Assembly: GCA_965278995.1 (NCBI GenBank)
Contig: OZ257136.1
Span: forward strand, 2,666,001-2,730,000
Length of the DNA stretch: 64,000 nucleotides
Reading direction: 5' to 3'
DNA from: JADJYF01 sp965278995
Lineage (GTDB): Bacteria > Pseudomonadota > Gammaproteobacteria > Ga0077536
Below the pieces are notes generated by a model, which saw only the letters and a program-made list of their open reading frames with translations, was not told where the DNA came from and did not search any database. Position 1 is the first letter of the stretch. Every line of letters begins with the position of its first letter. The translations under genes and the position numbers were made by a program. Below, piece by piece: positions 18,036 through 26,725 of the stretch.

Positions 18036-18491
18036 GTGCCCTTTGCTCAACGTTCGATGACCTTGACCCTGCTGGCCCTGACGGCCGTGCCGCTGACAGT
18101 CACTGGTGGCGAAGTCTATAAATGGGTCGATCAGAACGGCAAAGTCACCTATGGCGATCATCCGCAGGGGACCCGCGCTGAAAAAGTCGAGGTCGGTCGC
18201 GCACCGGAAGTCTCGCGCGAATTGCGCGAGCAGCATCTGCGGACCCAACGTGCGCTCGAAGCTTACGCGACGGAGCGAGCCGAACGTCAGGACGCGCGCG
18301 TTGCGCGCGCCGCTGAAGTAGCCGAGCGCAAACGCAATTGCACGCGCGCCAGGGACGAACAGCGTCGCCGCGAACAGGCCGCTCATCTGTATTATCTCGA
18401 CGAACAGGGCAACAAACGGATCATTGATGGCGCGGAATACGAGGCTGCACAAGAGGAAGCACGCAGCGCCGTAAGAAATTTCTGCGAATAA
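18036..18491 (+). CDS. DUF4124 domain-containing exported protein
   Basis: A 151-residue protein of unknown function. A signal peptide (MTLTLLALTAVPLTVTGG) leads into GEVYKWVDQNGKVTYGDHPQG, the hallmark of DUF4124, a small periplasmic beta domain common in gammaproteobacteria. From about residue 60 to 150 it is very rich in Arg, Glu and Ala with heptad-like spacing, suggesting a long charged helix. The start is a GTG at 18036, chosen because GGGGGA stands six to eight bases before it; an ATG at 18057 would leave the signal peptide intact as well. It stands 108 bases before the CHASE2 kinase gene. Confidence 0.8.
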   Translation: MPFAQRSMTLTLLALTAVPLTVTGGEVYKWVDQNGKVTYGDHPQGTRAEKVEVGRAPEVSRELREQHLRTQRALEAYATERAERQDARVARAAEVAERKRNCTRARDEQRRREQAAHLYYLDEQGNKRIIDGAEYEAAQEEARSAVRNFCE

Positions 18492-18599
18492 CGACCCTGA
18501 TAACCTCGAATGGTTCGCGGGGCGAGCGCTATCTGTCTATTTTTTCATAACTATTCAATATAGTATTGCCACCTCAATGGTTCGGCTTGCTGCTTTCGG

Positions 18600-21164
18600 A
18601 TGAACAAATCGTTCTGGAATTCCGACGGATTCGTTGGCGCGACCATTTCGCTCGTGTTTCTAGTTGCCTGGTGGTCCGGCACTCCGCTGCTGGAAAGCCT
18701 CGAGCGAGACGCCTACGACCTTGGCGCCCGCCTCGCCAGTCGCGACCCCGGCGATAAAATCGTGGTCGTCGCGATCGACGACAAGAGCATCCAGAATATT
18801 GGCCGCTGGCCGTGGTCGCGCGAAATTCACGCGCAGATGATCGACACCCTGAAAGCGGCCGGCGCCAAGACCATCGGTTCGACGATAGTCTATTCCGAAG
18901 CGCAGATTGCGCCGGGTCTGAGCTGGGTCGGTAAGTTCCGCGAATTGACAGACAAATTCTCCGAACGCGGGCCCGCTTACGACGAGATTCAGGGTGCTTT
19001 TGACACCGCTGAACACGAACTCGATACCGACAGCATCCTGGCCAAATCGCTGGCCGATGCCGGCAACGTCGTGCTGGGCATGCAGTTCACGCCCGGTGAG
19101 CCAATCGGCAAGCCTGACGAAGACCTGCCCGACTATGTCACTCGAAATGCCATCAGCCCGGACAACATCGCGAATCCGGAAGGGAATTTCCCACCGCAGA
19201 CGGTGCTGGCAGAACCACCCATCGAAATCATGGGGCGACCAGCGCAGGCCATCGGCCATCTGTTCACACCACCTGACGTCGATGGTGGCATTCGTTTCGA
19301 ACCATTGTTTATCGAATATTACGGCGCACTCTATCCGTCGGCTTCGCTGCAGGTCGCGGCGGCTTACTTCAATCTCAAGCCGTCAGACATCAAGGTGACG
19401 CTCGGCGAAAGCGTGCAGCTCGGCAAACTCTCGATCAAGACCGATCCTTACCTGCAGCTCAATACATTTTTCTATGGGCCCGGTGATCGCGCCGGCGACC
19501 GCCCGCCGTTCGATGTCTATTCCTTCTACGACGTGCGCCAGAACTCGGTGCCGATGCAGAATTTCAAGGACAAGATAGTCCTCATCGGCGCCACCGCTTT
19601 CGGCGTCGGCAGTGTTTTCTACACCCCGGTCGGTGACGTCGGCGGGCCTGTGCTGATCATGGCGCATACTGTCGCGAGTATTCTGAATGAAGCATTCTTC
19701 GTGCAACCGGCATGGGCGGTGTGGGCCGAGCTTCTGGTGCTGCTCGCCATCGGTGCCTATCTCATCAAGCTGTTACCACGCCTGAATGCCGGTCCTGCGG
19801 CTGCCATCAGCGCCGGGCTGCTGGTGACGCTGTTCGCCACTGAAATCGGCTTGATGACGGCACAGGGTGTGTGGCTCAAATTCATGACCGCAGCCACGCT
19901 GCTGTTGATCGGCCATGTGTTGCTCACTACCAAACGCTACCTCGTCACCGAGGCCGGGAAACGCCGGGCCGATGTCGATTCAGCGCAAAGCAACAAGCAG
20001 CTCGCCCTGCAATATCAGCAGCAGGGCCAGCTCGACATGGCGTTCGAATACTTTCGACGCTGCCCGGTGGACGAAACACTGCTCGAAGGGGTGTACGTGC
20101 TGGCCGGCGACTACGAGCGCAAACGCCAGTTCAACAAGGCTGCCGCGGCGTTCGAGTACATTGCCAGTAAGAACCCGAACTTCCGCGACATCAAGAACAA
20201 GGTCAATCGCGCCAAGCAGTTGAACGATACGATCGTGATCGGCGGTTCAGCGGCGGCAGCGGCGGCATCTGGCACCATGCTGCTCGACGGCAGCATCGCC
20301 AAACCCATGCTCGGTCGCTATGAAGTCGAAAAAGAACTCGGCAAAGGCGCGATGGGCGTGGTCTACCTGGGCAAGGATCCCAAAATCAACCGCGTTGTCG
20401 CCATCAAGACCATGGCGCTGTCACAGGAATTCGACGCCAACGAAATCGATGAAGTCAAAGAGCGCTTCTTCCGCGAAGCGGAGACCGCCGGCCGCCTGGT
20501 CCACCCCAATATCGTCTCCATCTACGATGCCGGCGAAGAGCACGATCTCGCCTATATCGCCATGGAATTCCTGCAGGGTCACGATCTGGCGCGCTATACC
20601 AAGGCCGACGCCCTGCTGCCGCTGCCGACCGTCATGGGCATCATTTTCAAGGCCGCGATGGCGCTCGACTACGCGCACAAACACAGTGTCGTCCATCGCG
20701 ACATCAAGCCGGCCAACGTGATGTACGAGCCGGAGAGCAAGCAGGTCAAGCTCACCGACTTCGGCATCGCGCGGATTACCGACTCGAGCAAGACCAAGAC
20801 CGGCATGGTACTGGGCACCCCGTCCTACATGTCACCCGAGCAATTGTCGGGCAAGAAAGTCGACGGACGCTCGGATCTGTTTTCGCTCGGCGTCATGTTC
20901 TATCAGATGATCAGCGGCAAACTGCCGTTCCACGGCGATTCGATGGCGACGCTGATGTACAAGATTGCGAACGAAGCGCACACCGAGATCAACGAACTCC
21001 GCCCGGATCTCGCCAGGCAGCGGCCCTGTGTATCCGCCATCATCAACAAGGCGCTGCAGAAAGATCCTGAGAAGCGCTATCAGACCGGCGGCGACATAGC
21101 GCGGGACATTCAGCGCTGCGCGAAGCAGACCACGCAGACCCAGACTCAACCGGCCGCAACCTAG
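18600..21164 (+). CDS. CHASE2-domain transmembrane serine/threonine protein kinase
   Basis: A membrane receptor kinase. Helix 1 is near residues 12-30. A large extracytoplasmic CHASE2 sensor covers roughly 35-370 (IVVVAIDDKSIQNIGRWPWSR, then FKDKIVLIGATAFGVGSVFYTPVG and PGPVLIMAH-like segments). Two or three helices lie near 375-445. A short TPR-like helical stretch (about 460-545) precedes the Hanks-type kinase at about 570-840. Kinase residues seen: glycine loop LGKGAMGVVYLG, Lys603 in VVAIKTM, catalytic HRD at 699-701 in HRDIKPANV, DFG at 720-722, and GTPSYMSPEQ. The PP2C gene starts ten bases after the stop and the FHA gene follows, making a write/erase/read set. Confidence 0.93.
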   Translation: MNKSFWNSDGFVGATISLVFLVAWWSGTPLLESLERDAYDLGARLASRDPGDKIVVVAIDDKSIQNIGRWPWSREIHAQMIDTLKAAGAKTIGSTIVYSEAQIAPGLSWVGKFRELTDKFSERGPAYDEIQGAFDTAEHELDTDSILAKSLADAGNVVLGMQFTPGEPIGKPDEDLPDYVTRNAISPDNIANPEGNFPPQTVLAEPPIEIMGRPAQAIGHLFTPPDVDGGIRFEPLFIEYYGALYPSASLQVAAAYFNLKPSDIKVTLGESVQLGKLSIKTDPYLQLNTFFYGPGDRAGDRPPFDVYSFYDVRQNSVPMQNFKDKIVLIGATAFGVGSVFYTPVGDVGGPVLIMAHTVASILNEAFFVQPAWAVWAELLVLLAIGAYLIKLLPRLNAGPAAAISAGLLVTLFATEIGLMTAQGVWLKFMTAATLLLIGHVLLTTKRYLVTEAGKRRADVDSAQSNKQLALQYQQQGQLDMAFEYFRRCPVDETLLEGVYVLAGDYERKRQFNKAAAAFEYIASKNPNFRDIKNKVNRAKQLNDTIVIGGSAAAAAASGTMLLDGSIAKPMLGRYEVEKELGKGAMGVVYLGKDPKINRVVAIKTMALSQEFDANEIDEVKERFFREAETAGRLVHPNIVSIYDAGEEHDLAYIAMEFLQGHDLARYTKADALLPLPTVMGIIFKAAMALDYAHKHSVVHRDIKPANVMYEPESKQVKLTDFGIARITDSSKTKTGMVLGTPSYMSPEQLSGKKVDGRSDLFSLGVMFYQMISGKLPFHGDSMATLMYKIANEAHTEINELRPDLARQRPCVSAIINKALQKDPEKRYQTGGDIARDIQRCAKQTTQTQTQPAAT

Positions 21165-21174
21165 AGTCGGCGCC

Positions 21175-22008
21175 GTGGTGTCCAAACTCGACATTGAAGT
21201 CGCCAATATCTCGGACACCGGCAGAAAGCGGCCACATAACGAGGACAGCGCTGTCACCGATACCCGCCTCGGCCTGGCCGTGGTGGCTGACGGTATGGGC
21301 GGATACAAGGCCGGCGAGGTCGCCAGTGCGATTGCCGCGCAACTGATCCTGAACGACATTCAGGCGGCCATTGCTGATGGAGCCGACGGCGATGTCGACC
21401 CCGTCTCCGGCCTGACCCAAGCCTCCTTGCGTCTGCGCGACGCGGTCAGCAAGGCCAATGCCGAAGTTTTTCGCACTGCACAAGAGGTCCCGCAGTGTCA
21501 GGGTATGGGCACGACCGTCGTCGTCGTGCTCTACCACGGCGACAAGGTCAGCATTGCTCATGTCGGCGATTCGCGCGTCTACCGACTGCGCGGCGAGGAA
21601 TTCAAGCAGATCACCCGCGATCACTCGCTGATCCAGGAATTAATCGACCGTGGTTTCTTCACGCCCGAGGAAGCGGCCGAGAATACACCCAAGAACCTTG
21701 TCACCCGGGCGCTCGGGATTGAACAGGATGTCGAGGTCGACGTGCAGGAACAGGACGCCATGGCGGGCGAAATCTACCTGCTCTGCTCAGACGGCCTGAA
21801 TGATATGGTAGATGATGAAGAAATTCACTTAACCCTAAGTAAATATAGTGCTAATCTTGTAGGAGCCGCGACCGAACTGGTCCGTCTGGCGAACGCCAAG
21901 GGCGGCAAGGACAACATTTCAGTCGTGCTGGTACGGCCACAGGCGCGGGCAGCCGCCGCCACGGGGATCATGGCTAAACTGAATGGCTTTCTGAAAAAAG
22001 GCAGCTGA
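21175..22008 (+). CDS. PP2C-family serine/threonine protein phosphatase
   Basis: A PPM-type metal-dependent phosphatase, 277 residues, likely to reverse the upstream kinase. Metal-binding and catalytic motifs: RPHNEDSA (D24), VVADGMGGY (D39, G40), GMGTTVVVVLYHGDKVSIAHVGDSRVYRL, and LLCSDGLNDM. The start is GTG at 21175; a second in-frame GTG follows directly and could also serve. A patch of AT-rich, unusual codons at about 21801-21866 (residues 210-231) contrasts with the rest. The FHA gene follows after 13 bases. Confidence 0.93.
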   Translation: MVSKLDIEVANISDTGRKRPHNEDSAVTDTRLGLAVVADGMGGYKAGEVASAIAAQLILNDIQAAIADGADGDVDPVSGLTQASLRLRDAVSKANAEVFRTAQEVPQCQGMGTTVVVVLYHGDKVSIAHVGDSRVYRLRGEEFKQITRDHSLIQELIDRGFFTPEEAAENTPKNLVTRALGIEQDVEVDVQEQDAMAGEIYLLCSDGLNDMVDDEEIHLTLSKYSANLVGAATELVRLANAKGGKDNISVVLVRPQARAAAATGIMAKLNGFLKKGS

Positions 22009-22021
22009 ATAGGACAGAACG

Positions 22022-22783
22022 ATGGCGAAGTTAGTTCTGAGCATGAACGGGGCAGTGCAGGGAGAGTTCCAGCTGGAAAAGGAACGCATCTCCATCGGCC
22101 GGAAGCCGGACAACGACATCCAGATCGATAATCTGGCGGTCAGCGGCAAGCATGCCTTGATCATCACGATCCTCGACGATTCGTTTCTGGAGGATCTCGG
22201 CAGCACGAACGGGACCTACGTCAACGGCAAACTCGTCAAGAAACACGCGCTGCGCAATGGCGACGTCATCGGATTGGGCAAGCACGAGCTCAAATACATC
22301 AATGAGCACGCCACAGCTGACGACGAAGAATTTGAAAAGACTATGATCATTCGCCCCGGCTCGGCCAGTGCGGCGGTTGCCGCAGCCAAAGCCGTCGAAC
22401 AGGCCACGGCGAAAGCGCCACCGCCAATGCCGGCACCGCGCGTGGATCAGGCCGTTGGTGGGGCACCGCGTGCTGCTGCAGCGCCGCTGCCGGCGACTGG
22501 CGGCATGCCGCTCGGCAAGCTGCAGGTCTTGAACGGGCCGATAGCCGGCAAGGAACTCGAACTGACGAAAGCGCTGATTACCCTTGGCAAGCCGGGCACT
22601 CAGGTGGCCGTTATCTCGCGTCGTCCGCAGGGCTATTTTCTTACGCACATCGAAGGCGACGGCAAGAACGACAACTATCCGGTGGTCAACAACTCGCCTA
22701 TCGGGCCGCAAGCCTACGCCATTCAGAACGGCGACATCATCGAGCTCGCCGGCATCAAGATGGAATTCAATCTGGTCAAGTAG
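22022..22783 (+). CDS. Protein with two FHA domains
   Basis: FHA domains bind phosphothreonine, so this is the likely reader of the kinase upstream. FHA1 (about 5-95) has all canonical residues: R27 in GRKPDNDI, S41 and H44 in SGKH, and N63/N68 in STNGTYVNG. A linker rich in Ala and Pro (about 115-160) follows. FHA2 (about 165-253) is degenerate: GKLQVLNGPIAGKELEL and ITLGK, lacking the Arg and SxxH pattern. T107 stands in an acidic-then-basic context (EEFEKTMII) just behind FHA1, a plausible phosphorylation switch site like that of GarA/OdhI proteins (inference). Tandem hairpins follow the stop. Confidence 0.9.
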   Translation: MAKLVLSMNGAVQGEFQLEKERISIGRKPDNDIQIDNLAVSGKHALIITILDDSFLEDLGSTNGTYVNGKLVKKHALRNGDVIGLGKHELKYINEHATADDEEFEKTMIIRPGSASAAVAAAKAVEQATAKAPPPMPAPRVDQAVGGAPRAAAAPLPATGGMPLGKLQVLNGPIAGKELELTKALITLGKPGTQVAVISRRPQGYFLTHIEGDGKNDNYPVVNNSPIGPQAYAIQNGDIIELAGIKMEFNLVK

Positions 22784-22786
22784 TGC

Positions 22787-22840
22787 CGCGTGCGATGGCC
22801 GCACGCGCCGCAATGACAGCAGCAGGCCACGTCAGTGGCC
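22787..22840. terminator. Tandem hairpins between convergent FHA and cyclase genes
   Basis: First hairpin: CGCGTGCG (22787-22794) with CGCACGCG (22800-22807), an 8-base perfect stem and 5-base loop, four bases past the FHA stop. Second: GGCCAC (22825-22830) with GTGGCC (22835-22840), loop GTCA, followed by TATTT and touching the stop of the cyclase. They probably end transcription from both sides. Confidence 0.7.
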
Positions 22841-25089
22841 TATTTCGTCAGATGATCGAATACGCCGTCCCATTCGGCAGCCGGCGGCTGCCGACGGAAA
22901 TGCGCGATGCGCTCTGCATACATCTTGTACAAACCTGGTGAGCGGGACATCCGCTGCAGATTGACGAAGTTGAGCTCGGCCATATCCCACTGCTGGCTGC
23001 GATACAGTCGCACCGTATCTCCGTAAAGTTTGAGTTCTTTTCGCCACTCGACGTCGAGTTCCTCGCTACGGCAGAGCGGCTCGAATATCGCAACCGGCTT
23101 CGATTTGCCTTTGACGCGGACGCGGTCGAGTTCGCGATAGGCATATTCCGGCACCAGTTCACGAGTGGTTTCACTGACGATCAACAACACGCCGTAGGTT
23201 TTGGTCAATCCTTCCAGCCGCGATCCGAGATTGACCGCATCGCCGAGAACCGTATACGCCATGCGGAATTCCGAGCCCATGTTGCCAACGTTCATCAGGC
23301 CCGAATTGAGGCCAATCCCGATATGGACATCAGGCCAGCCGCGAGCGCGGAAAGCCTGATTGATCTCGGGCAGCCGGGCCAGCATCTGCATGGCCGCTTC
23401 GAGCGCGTGTCGGGCGTGGTCGGCATCCGCCAGCGGCGCTCCCCAGAACGCCATGATGGCGTCGCCCATGTACTTGTCGATGGTGCCACGCGAATGGTGA
23501 ATGACTTCGGTCATCGGGGTCAGGTACATGTTCATCAATTCCGACAGGTCGCGCGGTGCCAGGCCTTCGGAAATCGTCGTGAATCCGCGCACATCGGAAA
23601 ATAGCACCGTCAGTTCACGGCTATCGGCCTCGAGCGAATACTGCGTCGGCGCACGGGCCATTTCGTCGACCAGTTCGGGTGGCACATACTGACCGAATAA
23701 ACCGGTAATCTGGCGTTTCCCGCGGGTCTCGACGAAATAGCCGTAGGACATATACACGAGGAACATGACCAGCACCATCAACACGCCAGACGCGACTGGC
23801 AGCACAATTTGGCCCTGGCTCCACACGAAATGATTGAATGCCAGATAGGCAGCGATGCCGACCAGTGTGAACAGCATGGTGTAGAGGGGACTCAGCAGCG
23901 CGCCAGCCAGCATCATCCCGACGCCGACGATAATCAGCATAACGACTTCCGCACCCAGCGTGTACTCAGGGAACTCGAGCGTGGTGCCCTGAAGCATGCC
24001 GGCAATCAGATTGGCATGGACCTCGACTCCGGGGTAAGCCTCGGCCATCGGGGTCGCACGCAGATCGAGCAGCCCCGGCGCGCTGGTGCCGAGCAGCACG
24101 ATGCGCCCTTTCAGCAGATTCTTGTCGGCTGTGCCGTGCAGGACAGCGGTCGCCGGCACATAGGGGAAGCTGCCGATGCCGCCACGATATGGCACCAGCG
24201 TCTTGACGCCGCCGTCGACCGGAATGCGGATGTCGCCGACCTGCAGCCATTCCAGACCAGGATAGCCTCGCGAATTGAACAGCGGCTGCTCGAATCTCGG
24301 TACGACATCATCGGCCCCCAGATGACGCCGTACGACCTCGAGCGCAAGTGAACCGTAGAATTTGTCCTCATAACGCACGAGCATCGGAACACGCCTGACG
24401 ACACCGTCGCGATCCGGTTGCTGGGTGAAATGGCCCGCGCCGAGTGCGCTGCCTTGCAGCGACTTGATGTTGCCACCATAGCCGTTGGCGGTCAGGAACT
24501 GGATGCTTTTGCTTTGAAAGATCGATTTGTCGAACAGCGCTTCCGGCAACTCGCCGGTGCGCGGAGTTTCGTGGACGTCGTCGCCGATATTGAAGTAGTA
24601 ACCGAGGACCACCGGGTACTTCTGCAGGGTCTCGGCAAATATACCGTCATAGTCGAGCTGCGGGCGGATGACATGCAGCTGGCTGACAAAATCCGCATCG
24701 TCCTTCAGTTCGTTTTCAGCCAGCCGTTCCAGCACTTTCAGCCCGGAGCTTTCATCCGGCTCGGCAAAAACGATATCAAAGCCGACGATGGATACGCCGT
24801 ATTCAGTGAACAGCTTTTCGACCAGGTGCGCCAGTTTGTCACGCGGCCACGGCCAGCGGCCCTCGGCTGTCAGGCTCACTTCGTCGATGTCGACGATGAC
24901 CACGCTTTCGTCCTGCGTGTTCGGCATCGTCAACTTGAGATGGGTGTCGTAAGCCAGGTTCTCCATCTGATCGACGAACGGCAGGCGGAATACCCCGCCT
25001 CGTGCATGCGCGACAAATATCACCAGCACCAGAGCGCCTAGAGCGAGGCGCACCCAGTTAGCTTTAAGTCTGCCGAGTAATGCTGCCAC
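22840..25089 (-). CDS. CHASE2-domain class III adenylate/guanylate cyclase
   Basis: A membrane nucleotide cyclase of 749 residues. An N-terminal helix (about 15-32) is followed by an extracytoplasmic CHASE2 sensor (VVIVDIDEVSLTAEGRWPWPR near 63-83, LLKGRIVLLGTSAPGLLDLRATP near 320). Three helices follow around 375-455. The cyclase catalytic domain is near 490-680 with FSDVRGFT and KYMGDAIMAFWG carrying the two metal Asp residues and TVLGDAVNLGSRLEGL carrying the late Asn/Arg pair. The product (cAMP or cGMP) cannot be settled by eye. It is the last gene of the minus-strand MCE operon, eight bases after the lipoprotein gene, and converges on the kinase set, whose kinase has the same sensor type. 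Confidence 0.92.
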   Translation of the reverse strand: MAALLGRLKANWVRLALGALVLVIFVAHARGGVFRLPFVDQMENLAYDTHLKLTMPNTQDESVVIVDIDEVSLTAEGRWPWPRDKLAHLVEKLFTEYGVSIVGFDIVFAEPDESSGLKVLERLAENELKDDADFVSQLHVIRPQLDYDGIFAETLQKYPVVLGYYFNIGDDVHETPRTGELPEALFDKSIFQSKSIQFLTANGYGGNIKSLQGSALGAGHFTQQPDRDGVVRRVPMLVRYEDKFYGSLALEVVRRHLGADDVVPRFEQPLFNSRGYPGLEWLQVGDIRIPVDGGVKTLVPYRGGIGSFPYVPATAVLHGTADKNLLKGRIVLLGTSAPGLLDLRATPMAEAYPGVEVHANLIAGMLQGTTLEFPEYTLGAEVVMLIIVGVGMMLAGALLSPLYTMLFTLVGIAAYLAFNHFVWSQGQIVLPVASGVLMVLVMFLVYMSYGYFVETRGKRQITGLFGQYVPPELVDEMARAPTQYSLEADSRELTVLFSDVRGFTTISEGLAPRDLSELMNMYLTPMTEVIHHSRGTIDKYMGDAIMAFWGAPLADADHARHALEAAMQMLARLPEINQAFRARGWPDVHIGIGLNSGLMNVGNMGSEFRMAYTVLGDAVNLGSRLEGLTKTYGVLLIVSETTRELVPEYAYRELDRVRVKGKSKPVAIFEPLCRSEELDVEWRKELKLYGDTVRLYRSQQWDMAELNFVNLQRMSRSPGLYKMYAERIAHFRRQPPAAEWDGVFDHLTK

Positions 25090-25097
25090 GACTGTCC

Positions 25098-25679
25098 CTA
25101 TTTGGGGATCTGTGCCTTGAGCTCGGTGACGAATTCGAGAAGGACTTCGCGACTCGCGCTCGCCAGGGCGGCCGCGCAGGCAGCTGGTGTATCCCGCTCC
25201 AGTTTGATCGAGCGCGTATAGGTCCGCGACACGACAGCTTCTGTCGAGCGACCGGCGAAAAGTTCGATCTCCAAAGCAAGTTCGGCGCTGGCGGCGCCCT
25301 CCGCACCCGCCCGCTCGAACCGTCGGATGCGGCCGTCCACCGTGTATGCCGCTGCGTAATCCGGCTCGCGCGTAACGCGCAGACCCGCTTCGCCCGACAA
25401 TGCGTCGATCAGCGCCTGTTGCAGCAGCACACGCGGACTGTCGACCCAGAAGTGATAATTGTATTGCTCGAGCGCGGTACCGCCGGCATGGGCATAGACG
25501 AGCGCGCGTTCACTGAGCAGTCCATTGGCGTGGAATGGAGGTATGTGAACGAGTGTTGCGCCGAGTGTGTTGCCCGCTTGCGGTACACTATCCCCGAGCC
25601 GGTAAAAAGTGTCTTTCTTTGGCGCTGAACCGCAGGCGACCAGCGCCGCGCACAGGATCAGCGTAACTGTCGTACGCAT
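25098..25679 (-). CDS. PqiC-like ABC transport auxiliary lipoprotein
   Basis: An outer-membrane-directed lipoprotein of 193 residues that in MCE systems of the PqiABC type completes the lipid path across the periplasm. The signal peptide MRTTVTLILCAALVAC ends at Cys16. The mature part has the family's YRLGDSVP start, PPFHANGLLSERALVYAH and YHFWVDSPRVLLQQAL. The ATG at 25679 is favoured because it gives a proper signal peptide; a GTG at 25688 overlaps the mlaD stop and is possible. No gene symbol is given because the family is broad. Confidence 0.85.
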   Translation of the reverse strand: MRTTVTLILCAALVACGSAPKKDTFYRLGDSVPQAGNTLGATLVHIPPFHANGLLSERALVYAHAGGTALEQYNYHFWVDSPRVLLQQALIDALSGEAGLRVTREPDYAAAYTVDGRIRRFERAGAEGAASAELALEIELFAGRSTEAVVSRTYTRSIKLERDTPAACAAALASASREVLLEFVTELKAQIPK

Positions 25680-25684
25680 GGATA

Positions 25685-26695
25685 TCACTGGCTGCCGGGC
25701 TCCGCAGTTTCGCTGCTTCTGAGCAGACGCGCCGGGTTGTCGCGGATCGAGCGCGCGAATTCGTTCATATTGCGGCTGCTGCCCTCGACATCATGGAGAA
25801 TCGTCTCGAGGTGCTGATTGACGTTCTTCAGCGCGAGATCGAGTTCCTGCACCGAGGATTGCGTCGATGCCATGGCCGCATTGACCTCGTCGCTGTTGTT
25901 GTCGACCAGCGCGCCGAGCGACCCGAGCACGCTGTTCATTTGCGTGCGCGTCGTTTCAATGCGCGTAACGAGTTCGTTCAGATTCACGACGACATCGTCG
26001 GCATGGGTCAGGATCGACGTCACCCGGGTCTGGTTGCCCTCACCGAGCATGACCTGCAGACCGCGTGCGCTGGCATCGAGATGGTCGAGCAAGGTCACGC
26101 CGCGCGCCAGTATGTCTTTGTCCAGCCGCTGATGGAGCATGGTCATCAGCGGTGTCAGTTCGTCGCGGCGAAAAGCCACGATTTCGTTTGCCACTTCGCC
26201 GATGCGTTCATTCAAAGTCTTCATCACCGGCATGATGCCGTCCCGCGACAACGCCCGGAAATCCCCGGCGGCCTGATTGAGCACCGAGAACAGGTCGGTC
26301 TGGCCCTCGCCGGTAATAGTCTCGCCCGGTTTGAGCAAGGTCGCGCTCTGACCTTCACTGATATCGATGGTGACCGCCGAGATCAGGCCGGATGCGGCCA
26401 CCCTCGCAACGCTGTCATTAGGAATCTTCCAACCCGGACTGATGCTCAGCTCGAGCTTGTATCGCATCCCGGTCGCGGCCGACTCCGGCGTCAGGGTCTC
26501 GACCTGGCCGACCTTGTAACCTTCATAGAAAACGCCGGTACCGAATTTGAGGCCGGCAACGTTGTCGTAGTAAACGATGTAGCGGTCGCTCGGACCGCTA
26601 CGACCGGTGACGGCGATCATCAGCACCGTGAATGCCGCAATCATGGCCACCACGAAGGCGCCGACCAGCAGGTAATTGACGTTGTCTCGTTTCAT
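25685..26695 (-). CDS. mlaD: MlaD-family MCE lipid-transport protein
   Basis: The membrane-anchored MCE ring protein of an ABC lipid transporter. One N-terminal helix (YLLVGAFVVAMIAAFTVLMIAV, about 9-30) is followed by one MCE domain (about 38-120; YYDNVAGLKFGTGVFYEGYKVGQVE). A long C-terminal region (about 150-336) is mostly helical. It is much longer than E. coli MlaD (183 residues). The helical tail, with repeated hydrophobic spacing, could form a tunnel as in longer MCE proteins, which would suit the PqiC-like lipoprotein encoded next to it. No MlaC gene is in this operon; hpnM at 8819 is the only MlaC-like gene in the window. Confidence 0.9.
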   Translation of the reverse strand: MKRDNVNYLLVGAFVVAMIAAFTVLMIAVTGRSGPSDRYIVYYDNVAGLKFGTGVFYEGYKVGQVETLTPESAATGMRYKLELSISPGWKIPNDSVARVAASGLISAVTIDISEGQSATLLKPGETITGEGQTDLFSVLNQAAGDFRALSRDGIMPVMKTLNERIGEVANEIVAFRRDELTPLMTMLHQRLDKDILARGVTLLDHLDASARGLQVMLGEGNQTRVTSILTHADDVVVNLNELVTRIETTRTQMNSVLGSLGALVDNNSDEVNAAMASTQSSVQELDLALKNVNQHLETILHDVEGSSRNMNEFARSIRDNPARLLRSSETAEPGSQ

Positions 26696-26725
26696 CAGCA
26701 GCGTTGTTCCGAATCGTTTCTCGAA

